The translations under genes and the position numbers were made by a program. Below the pieces are notes generated by a model. The model saw only the letters and a program-made list of their open reading frames with translations. It had not been told where the DNA came from and searched no databases. 64,000 bases of DNA from Hepsetus odoe (taxonomy: Eukaryota > Chordata > Actinopteri > Characiformes > Hepsetidae): contig CM029369.1 of the NCBI GenBank assembly GCA_017165825.1, positions 2,227,706 to 2,291,705 on the forward strand. Direction: 5' to 3'. This document shows positions 56,796 to 64,000 of this stretch, piece after piece (position 1 is the stretch's first letter; each line of letters opens with the position of its first letter).

Positions 56796-56799
56796 AACA

Positions 56800-56890
56800 C
56801 ACCCCAGACCAGTAGGTTATCCTATGGTACCTTTGAGCAAGGTACCGTCCCCAACACAGCTAGCTGGATGTATGGCTGTCCCCTGCTGGC
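56800..56890 (+). mobile_element. SINE-2 fragment
   Basis: CCCCAGACCAGTAGGTTATC, TTTGAGCAAGGTACCGTCCC and GGCTGTCCCCTGCTGG. Confidence 0.65.
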
Positions 56891-56943
56891 ATAATTCGTT
56901 CTTTTCTCAGGAAGAATGCATCGTCCTTACATTTGGGTTTTGC

Positions 56944-57326
56944 AGTTCTGACGTTTAGCAGACGCTCTTTTCCATTAACTAATAAACTCGAGGATAAGGG
57001 TTTTTTTTAAGTGAAAGTGAAGTGAAAGCGACAACTTGTCTTTGTGAACACACAGCAAACTACAACCAAATACAACCACTGCTGTTAAATCACACACACC
57101 ATCCAGCAGAGGACAGCCATATCCAGCACCCAGGGAGCAGTGTTGGGGACAGTACCTTGCTAAAAGGTACAGCAGAGCGACCTACTGGTCCGGGATTGAA
57201 GCCTATGAACTTCTGGTCCTGTGATGTAGTCACTAGGCCGGATCAGGAAACCCCTGGTGGGAGTGCTGGAGGTGGGATTTAAACCCACAGCCTCTTGGTC
57301 TTCCACTAGACCATCACCAACACCAA
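56944..57326 (-). mobile_element. SINE-1 copy split by a SINE-2
   Basis: The tail part GACGTTTAGCAGACGCTCTT lies at 56950-56970. After the inserted SINE-2 the copy resumes at about 57243 with CAGGAAACCCCTGGTGGGAG, GGTGGGATTTAAACCCACAG, then a reversed head. Confidence 0.7.
57010..57242 (-). mobile_element. SINE-2 copy nested in SINE-1
   Basis: GTGAAAGTGAAGTGAAAGCG, CAGCCATATCCAGCACCCAG, CGACCTACTGGTCCGGGATT and a reversed head near 57230. Collinear SINE-1 pieces lie on both sides. Confidence 0.8.
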
Positions 57327-57973
57327 AGATGTTTAATAGATAAAGCAATGGAGAATCAGAATACAGAGGAGTGTGTATGTCTGATTAGTGGGTGACCCTG
57401 CTCTGCTGGTGTAAAGGTGGTCCGCCTGCCTGAGGGAGTCTTTCTGGCAGCGAAGGTTCCCCTCCGACAGAGACAAAGTGCTGTTCTGCCTCAATGTGAG
57501 CATGCAAAGTGTTCTGGGGCGTCCGCCACTCCATTACCCCCGACATGCACACACTCTGACAGAGACAGACATCCTCCAGCTCCTCATCCTCATCCATCAC
57601 ACACACACTCGGCGGCGAAGTGAACGCAATGCTGTAGCACTCCAGAGCGCACACTTATGATCATAAATCAGCCGTGAGCTGATCTTTCAGCTGTGTTTAT
57701 CGCTTTTCTTTCCCAAAACTGTTGTTAAAAGCTCGCTCTGAAACCCTATTGGCTCAAAAGTGGTTTAAACACCTGCACTAGTGAGTTGGGGGTCAAACCT
57801 CGTTGGATTTATTCTCCAGTGATCATGGCAGACAGAAATATACACATCAATGTTTCAGCGATAAAACACGAAAATTAGAAATTAGTAGTTATTGGATTAC
57901 AGTATTTATAGAAATGAGTTTTTATTGGATTCAGATTTTTAGCTTTTTCTAAACCTTTCAGCTGTCTGTCTGC

Positions 57974-57982
<9 letters not shown>

Positions 57983-58030
<48 letters not shown>

Positions 58031-58031
58031 G
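57983..58031. repeat. (CTAT)n microsatellite
   Basis: About 12 CTAT units, 100 bp from a larger array on the complementary sequence (GATA). Confidence 0.95.
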
Positions 58032-58127
58032 TTCCTTCCATCCTTCCATCTGTTATTGCTTGAAGAAAAAGCAAAAAATAGCTCAAACAGCTTTTTTCAG
58101 GCTTTAACCTCAACAATAGCTATAGCA

Positions 58128-58645
58128 CAGACAGACAGAAGGATGGACAGACAGACAGAAAGATGGACAGACAGACAGATGGGCAAATGGACAGATACAA
58201 AGACAGACAGATGGATACACAGACAGACAGACAGACAGACAGACAGATGGATAGATAGACAGATAGATAGATAGATAGATAGATAGATCGACTTACAGAC
58301 AGATAGATGGACAGACAGACTGACTGACAGATAGATAGACAGATAGATGGACAGACAGACTGATAGATAGATAGACAGACAGACAGACAGGTAGACAGAT
58401 AGATAGATGGACTTACAGACAGATAGATGGACGGACAGACAAACTTACATAGACAGATAGATGGACAGACAGACTGATAGATAGATAGATAGATAGATAG
58501 ATACACAGACAGACAGATGGGTAGACAGATAGATAGACTTACAGACAGATAGATGGACAGACAGACAGACTGACATAGATAGACAGATAGATGGACAGAC
58601 AGACTGATGGATAGATAGACTGATAGACAGATAGACAGAAAGACT

Positions 58646-58716
<71 letters not shown>
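58128..58716 (+). repeat. GATA/GACA array
   Basis: Nearly 590 bp of mixed GACA and GATA with GATGGACA punctuation, ending in about 18 pure GATA units (58641-58714). The (CTAT)n at 57983 is in opposite sense and could pair with it. Confidence 0.95.
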
Positions 58717-58782
58717 TGATTCATTCAGATTCGGATCTCTTCACTTTTTAAACTAAAGCATTTGGGACACTGACCAAGTTTT

Positions 58783-58970
58783 GCTCTAGCGGTAGAATAC
58801 CTGTTTGTGGACCAAGAGATCACAGGTTCGAATCCCACCTCCAGCACTACCACTGTTGGGTTCCTGAGCAGAACCCTGAACCCTGAGTGTCTCCAGAAGG
58901 ACCGTCCCTGTAATCAGGACTGGGGAGTCGCTCTGGATTCGAGCGTCCGCTGGAGGCTGTAAATGTAAGT
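58783..58970 (+). mobile_element. SINE-1 copy, full length, sense
   Basis: Head TAGCGGTAGAATACCTGTTT, B box AGGTTCGAATCCC, TCCAGCACTACCACTGTTGG and GAGTGTCTCCAGAAGGACC, then the 3' end TGGAGGCTGTAAATGTAAGT. This copy shows that the family has a tRNA-like head. Confidence 0.9.
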
Positions 58971-59821
58971 GATGCTGAGACCTTTGGAAGGTGTTCAGAC
59001 AGGTGGGTCTGATCATCTCAGGCTTCTGCACAAACCTGTAGAGACTCTTCTGAAAGTGCGAGACTAATTCCTGCAGAGTTCCTGATTTAATCCGTGATGA
59101 AAACCTTTGTGTTGAACTGAACGAGGCTTCGACTCAAAGGTAAAGGTTACTGTGGTATAATTTTCTCCAAAACAAATGGCGCTCGTGTTCCCGCACATGA
59201 GCTCCCCTCGCCCTCCGTGTGGCGGAATACATTTTGGAAGGTTTCCTCTGAAAAGCTACCCCCTTTCATTTTTATTTATTTATTTTTTTTTTTTTTTGCT
59301 TGTAAAACCTGTCACATTTTTCTGAATCACACTGCATAGAATTACCCACATGTCTGAGTGAATTACATTACCGGCGGGACCGAGCACATTCAAACAGAAA
59401 TATTCTCGCCGTGGGGCTCGGAGAGGAGTCTCTTTTCATTACGGCACCGCCGAGTCGAGTCACATTTCAGCATTATAAATGTGCAGCACTTGAGAACAGG
59501 TCAGAAAAGCTTAGAACTGCATCAGTACACACTTACTCACACGCTAGTCAGGGCAGGAAAACAATAACAGCCTCCGCCGCGACAACAACTGAGCCCATGA
59601 AGAACAGCCGCGGCTTCCGACCGCGCCGTCGGCCCGTGAGCTATAGCGTCTGGAACGAAAACCCCACCCCGAGTTCCAACAGCGGCACGTTCAGCTTCTG
59701 CCTCGTCCATCAAAAATCAAAACCTCGCCTCGTGACTTTATCCCAAAACCCTAAAATATCCAGGATATTTTGGGCATATTTCTTTTAGCTTGTCATGGAA
59801 GCTGTTTTTTTGGTCGTGTTT

Positions 59822-59966
59822 GTGAAAGTGAACCACAGAGCACACAGCACATCCTCGGTGTAAACCCACAGACACCGTCCAGCAGGGGGCAGCCTTATAT
59901 AGCACCCAGGGAGCAGTGATGGGGATGGTACCTTGCTCAAGGGGGCCCAGGGAATCCTACTGGTCA
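59822..59966 (-). mobile_element. SINE-2 fragment
   Basis: GTGAAAGTGAACCACAGAGC, CAGCAGGGGGCAGCCTTATA, GGTACCTTGCTCAAGGG and CCTACTGGTC. The head is missing. Confidence 0.8.
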
Positions 59967-60044
59967 AAAAGTGAAAGTTCACTACTTAAAAATAACATTT
60001 CTGCCATACTCTTATTAAACCTTTCCGAAAGCTGCAAATCAAGG

Positions 60045-60150
60045 TATTTTTTGAGCAAGGTGTCGTCCCCATCACTGCTCCCCGGGTGTTGGACTGCCCC
60101 CATGTCTGGATGGTGTGTGTGTGTGCGTCTGAAAAACAGAGCATGTATTT
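60045..60150 (+). mobile_element. SINE-2 fragment, sense
   Basis: TTGAGCAAGGTGTCGTCCCC, CATCACTGCTCCCCGGGTG and GGATGGTGTGTGTGTG. Faces the reversed copy that starts at 60152. Confidence 0.65.
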
Positions 60151-60151
60151 G

Positions 60152-60380
60152 AAAGTGAAAGTGACTACCCTCATCATTGTGAAACGCAGCACAGCAAAAC
60201 ACAACGAAATTCAATCTCTGCGTTTCACCCACACACACACGTGCAGCCCAGGGAACAGTGACAGGAACGGTACCTTGCTCAAGGGTACCTCAGGGCAACC
60301 TACTGGTGAGGGATAAGGGATTCGAACCCACAATCTTGTGATCCAGGGCAACTCCCTCACCACGAGGCCACCGCTGCCCC
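60152..60380 (-). mobile_element. SINE-2 copy, near full length
   Basis: GAAAGTGAAAGTGACTACCC, CAGGGCAACCTACTGGTGAG, reversed B box GGGATTCGAACCC, and reversed head CGAGGCCACCGCTGCCCC. Confidence 0.9.
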
Positions 60381-60601
60381 AATCTGGTTGGTTGTGGTGT
60401 CACAATGTGTGTTCGCGGGGAGGAATAGTCACTTTCACTTTCACTTCTGTCCGGGAAGCGCTCGCCCTTAAAGCTAAAGCAGTTTCCCAAAGTTTTTCAG
60501 GTTGTGCACCCTGTTCTACATCCAGACCATGTTGAGCGTGTGGTTGTGAATCATCTGAAAATGCTCTGAAATGAGTCCACAACGTGCAGTAAAACACAAT
60601 A

Positions 60602-61185
60602 CAGGGACAAAAATATTGGGACATCTGGCTACAGGAGCTTTTATGACATTTTCCAGATCCAAAGTGTGAGTATCAAAGCATCCGTGTGGAGTTGGTCTCC
60701 CTTTACAGCTATAATGGCTTCCACTCTTCAGGGAGAGCCTATCCACACAATTTAGGGTTGTAGAAATCTGGAAATAGAGGAACAAAAACCGTGCAACACA
60801 GGACAGTTATTTAAAGCACCCAGGGTGCAGTACCTTGCTCAAGTGTACCACAGGGCAATGTACTGGTCTGGGGTTTGAACCCACAACCTTTCCATCCTGG
60901 GGCCCACCGTGATGCTGGAATGGAAAAGATCTTTCCCCAAACTGTTCCAACAAAGGTACAGAGTGACCATAAAGATCCCCTTCACTAAAGCCCAACCTCT
61001 GAAAAACATCCCATCCCATTAACCCCCCTCCACCAAACTTTACAGCTGGCACAGTGCAGTCAGGCAGGTAACATCCACCTGGCATGCGCCAAACAAGACT
61101 CCTCCACTTCTCCATCATGCTAGGTAGGGCCTGAATTCACCTGATTTCAATGATAGACACGTGTCCCAATACATTTGTCCATCTA
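60602..61185 (-). mobile_element. Tc1-like transposon relic, split by SINE-2
   Basis: The minus-strand frame reads SLVWRMPGGCYLPDCTVPAV, then KFGGGGLMGWDVF and FGERSFPFQHHG, a recognisable middle part of a Tc1-type transposase (catalytic DDE family). The ends carry inverted words GGACAAAAATATTGGGACA (60604) and GTGTCCCAATACATTTGTCC (61166). The frame is cut where a SINE-2 has inserted (60798-60908). Confidence 0.75.
60798..60908 (-). mobile_element. SINE-2 fragment inside Tc1 relic
   Basis: GTGCAGTACCTTGCTCAAGT, GGGCAATGTACTGGTCTGGG, GTTTGAACCCACAACC and GGGGCCCACC. Younger than the transposon it interrupts. Confidence 0.75.
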
Positions 61186-61361
61186 GCGCAGGTCAAAAAG
61201 AGGACAAAGCTGGTATAAATGCATTTTAACGACCTGCGTGATTTTCCAGACGCACCACAGTTCAAGAGTAGACGTATCTAAGCAGCTTCTGTGCTGAAGT
61301 CTATGTTTCTCACGACCTTGAACACGTCCCCCCGGCTCAGGCCGAGCCCCCCGAGGGTTAC

Positions 61362-61505
61362 CTGTTTGTGCGCGTGGTCATAGGAGTTGATGTGGTTGTC
61401 GAATTCCTGATGTTTGTAGTACTGCTTGTCACACAGCTGACAGTAGAAGTTGGCCTTGAGGTCCTCCAGGGCTTTGGCCAAGGTTTTCTCCTTCTCAGCA
61501 TAATC
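61362..61505 (-). CDS. znf804a: znf804a zinc-finger exon
   Basis: 144 bp, 48 codons, phase 0 at its 3' end. Acceptor TTTGTTCCAG before GAT (Asp); donor CAG|GTAACC at 61361. It begins DYAEKEKTLAKALEDLK and contains one C2H2 finger of the U1/matrin type: C22-X2-C25-X12-H38-X5-H44 within the exon (YCQLCDKQYYKHQEF then DNHINSYDHAHKQ). This finger is the signature of the ZNF804/GPATCH8 group and is likely to bind nucleic acid in the nucleus. It joins in frame to the RLKELKQ exon at 52076. The upstream coding exon with the start codon was not found between 61506 and 64000. Confidence 0.95.
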
Positions 61506-61604
61506 CTGGAACAAACCGCAAAAACACAAGCATCCATCAGATAAAGCTCCCGGAAAACATTACCTGTACAGTGTTACACACACCGCATTCAATACTGAGT
61601 CACA

Positions 61605-61628
61605 CACACACACACACACACACACACA
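61605..61628. repeat. (CA)n microsatellite
   Basis: About 12 CA units. Confidence 0.9.
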
Positions 61629-61629
61629 G

Positions 61630-62475
61630 GCTCATCGCTGCCCGTGACTCAGTGGCCCGTGAGGAAGCCAACTGGAGGAATGAGGAGGCGGAGTGGAAAT
61701 AAAATAACATACTTTATCGTCTGACCTTGATATCAGAACGCTACGTGTTTGTACACTAAACAAACTGATAATGTTTTTTTCTTGCGTTTTTCTGCGCTCC
61801 GTCTTTCGGCTTCCACCAGGAGTCTGAGCTGAGCAAAAGTTAAATTACGCCTTTAATTGAAAGATTTTTCTGGGCGAGACATGTTCCGCTCTATTTCTTT
61901 GTAGTTAACCCTTAAACGATCCGAGGTTTTTGGACAGTTTTGGATGTTTGTGTTGTTTTAAGTCACTTTTAATCATTTTTCTTTTGGATATGCAGACTGG
62001 AGACTTGTATCATTTTTGGGAGCACGATTTTGGAAATATTTGACTTTTCTTTTTTTTTCATTTTTGCCATTTTCACACAGAAAGTATGATTATTATCATT
62101 TTTAATCAACAAATTCATGAACACATTAAATCATTCTGAAAGCTCTAGAGGAAGCGATTGTGTTGCGTTTGTGTGGCACCGTTTTTAAAAACTGCACTAA
62201 CGTTAACTTCTATATTTACACACTGCGGCGGCACTAAAGATCAGCCACACCCATACTTCCATATAAGGAGTTGTTTTTTATCACGATGGAGATTAATATC
62301 TCGTGATTCCTATTGGAGGGTTGCAAATACTAACATCTTCTGATGCTAATCATAACTAGGAGGACAGGAGGACAGAACATCAGTCCATCGCGGGACAAAC
62401 AGACTTTGCATTGCTGTTTTTTAAGGAATAGAACAGAGTATTAAAATCCTCGTTAAAAAACAACGAAATAAAAAA
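61630..62475. other. znf804a: znf804a upstream intron, non-coding
   Basis: Unique sequence. CCATATAAGGAGTTGTTTTT at about 62250 is shared with 2610-2630, showing a low-copy dispersed repeat. Confidence 0.4.
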
Positions 62476-62479
62476 AGAA

Positions 62480-62683
62480 TAACACTGACAACAATAATAA
62501 TATAACAATATTAACAATAATAATATAATAATATAATATTGTTGTTGTTGTTGTTCTGTTATTATTACTATTATTATTATTATTATTATTATTATTTTAT
62601 TATCTAATAGATTTGTGTCTTTTTATTATTATTATTCATAGCTTTGTATTTGTTATTTGCAACAACAATATTAATAATAATAA

Positions 62684-62714
<31 letters not shown>

Positions 62715-62795
62715 AAGAAGAAGAAAAAGAAGAAGAATTATTATTATTATTTGTGTTTATTATTATTATTATTGTTATTATTTATTATTTTTATA
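62480..62795. repeat. AAT/ATT/AAG trinucleotide-rich region
   Basis: Mixed AAT, ATT, TTG and about 16 AAG units. Self-complementary AT-rich parts lie on both sides of the AAG run. Confidence 0.9.
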
Positions 62796-62834
62796 AACAT
62801 TCTGAGAGCTTCAAATTCACAAATCAAACGCAGG

Positions 62835-63003
62835 TACTGAGGTGATCTCCAGTCCATCTGTCAAGGGTTTGGAATTGTGGGAGGAACCCAGAGTTCCTGG
62901 AGGAACCAGCACAGACTCGAGGAGAACATGTTCACTCCACACATAATACGCCCAGACTGGGAATCGAACCATCTGCATCAGCACTGCCCCGCCGGGCTGC
63001 CCC
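62835..63003 (-). repeat. Dispersed teleost repeat
   Basis: GGAATTGTGGGAGGAACCC, GAGGAGAACATGTTCACTCC and GACTGGGAATCGAACCATC, words common in a dispersed fish repeat. No coding capacity. Confidence 0.55.
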
Positions 63004-63021
63004 AGTTCAAACACGCAGGCA

Positions 63022-63168
63022 GAAAGTGAAAGTGACTATTTGTTGTTGTGAACACAGTGAACCACAACCGAACACATCCTCTGTATTTAACCCACACACA
63101 CCATCCAGCAGGGAGCAGATATATTCAGCACCCGGGGAGCAGTGATGGGGACGGTACCTTGCTCAAGG
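63022..63168 (-). mobile_element. SINE-2 fragment
   Basis: GAAAGTGAAAGTGACTATTT, CCAGCAGGGAGCAGATATAT and GGACGGTACCTTGCTCAAGG. The head is missing. Confidence 0.85.
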
Positions 63169-63310
63169 CAGGAAATTCACTTTGGACTCAAACGCGAAAA
63201 ATCCACGAAAGCGTTTGAGTTTTGATTAATGATAAGTTTCCGCTCTGCTCTCTGCCAATCTGTGTCTGGACATTTTTGTCTTGGGGTCAGTTATTGGTGC
63301 GAAGACTTCT

Positions 63311-63335
63311 CACACACACACACACACACACACAC
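63311..63335. repeat. (CA)n microsatellite
   Basis: About 12 CA units. Confidence 0.9.
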
Positions 63336-63857
63336 TATTTGTCTGCTACCGATCTGCTACCAGATTCTCGCTGTCGATGTCTTTTTGATGTATGGCCATA
63401 ATTTGTTTTGGATATTTGTTGGCCGCTTCTTGAGAACACGGTTGCCCAAAACTAATATTTGATGCCGCACCTCGGTGGAATACTCATCTTCGCCTGTTTG
63501 CTTTTATTTTTTCTACATGTTATTAAATATTGATTCACAACAAAGCTCAGATGAGAGCAGCTTTACCGGGCAGATCCTATTTTAAATCTAATTTAGTCAT
63601 CGGTCAGGATGTATGGAAAGGGGGAAGATTCAGAAGTGAGACGTATAAAAACTCTGTATTCCCGAAAGGTCTCGGAAAGTAAACGACTGCAGGGAAAGTG
63701 GGGAAGCTCTAGAGAACGGACAATTTGAATTTATTTACAGGACGACTCAGCCTGGGGTCTGGAAGAAAGCTGGCAGAGCTTTTCAGCCCAGTCTTGTAGG
63801 AATTATGAATGAGGAACAGCAGAGACGGTTTCAAATTACGACTAACTGAAGCACCTT

Positions 63858-64000
63858 CACTCACTGGCCACTTTATCGGAAACCCCTGCATTGCTTAGAC
63901 TTTTTGGCCAGTTTATTCATGCAAGCACCAGCATATCCATTCACTGGCCACTTTATTGGAAACCCCAGCCTTAACGCTTCCACTCACAGGCCACTTTATT
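63858..64000. repeat. Tandem CACTGGCCACTTTAT repeat at the window edge
   Basis: TCACTGGCCACTTTATCGGA, TCACTGGCCACTTTATTGGA and TCACAGGCCACTTTATT occur at spacings of about 50-75 bp. They resemble the ends of a fish DNA transposon or MITE. Cut by the window edge. Confidence 0.6.

Larger units (their letters stand above)
52077..61361 (-). other. znf804a: znf804a intron between zinc-finger and short exons
   Basis: 9285 bp from the GTAACC donor at 61361 to the acceptor at 52077. It contains at least ten SINEs, a Tc1-like relic, CT-rich tracts and a GATA/GACA array, listed separately. Repeat-free parts (55450-56780, 57330-57980, 58980-59820) show no gene; 59340-59780 is the most complex. Confidence 0.85.

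Noticed and set aside
61506..64000. Search for the first coding exon of znf804a
   Set aside because: No minus-strand segment with a start codon and the conserved N-terminal ZNF804 sequence followed by a donor site was found. The exon is probably beyond the window.

Overview
This window is vertebrate nuclear DNA, almost certainly from a ray-finned fish. The evidence is one gene with vertebrate exon structure (znf804a, minus strand) in a background of typical teleost repeats: tRNA-derived SINEs, APE-type and RTE-like LINEs, Tc1-like relics, a Tf1/sushi-type Ty3/Gypsy element and many microsatellites. The SINE types suggest an otophysan-like lineage, but I cannot fix the species. There are no bacterial-style operons, rRNA genes, true tRNA genes or CRISPR arrays.

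Layout. 1-22.4 kb is intergenic: a fold-back MITE (359-903), many SINEs, low-complexity arrays, a near-perfect 216-bp inverted repeat pair (9337-9552 and 11030-11245), a broken LINE (16.5-17.6 kb), and several stretches of high-complexity unique DNA that may hold conserved non-coding elements. 22.4-34.1 kb is a 41-44-bp satellite array. It has been invaded by a nearly complete Ty3/Gypsy element (22690-27595, 5-bp target duplication, 281-bp LTRs differing at 4 sites), by one LINE family at two places, and by a SINE. 34-38.4 kb holds minisatellites and two related LTR remnants. 39-47 kb holds a Tc1-like relic with an internal minisatellite, a ~3-kb antisense RTE-like LINE, and further SINEs and LINE pieces.

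48.5-61.5 kb is znf804a on the minus strand. Three coding exons are visible: the zinc-finger exon (61362-61505), a short basic exon (51946-52076) and the large terminal exon (48494-51455). Splice sites and phases agree. The first coding exon is not visible and probably lies beyond the right edge. The 9.3-kb intron between the zinc-finger exon and the short exon is full of SINEs and simple repeats, including a long GATA/GACA array. The flank upstream of the zinc-finger exon (61.5-64 kb) is AT-rich with more repeats.

The most interesting non-genic signal is the Gypsy element. The bases just inside its 5' LTR do not look like a tRNA primer-binding site. They are complementary (10 of 11) to a segment of its own LTR lying 28 nt downstream of a TATA-like motif, which fits self-primed reverse transcription. 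A second, shorter LTR remnant at 37.2 kb has a similar arrangement.
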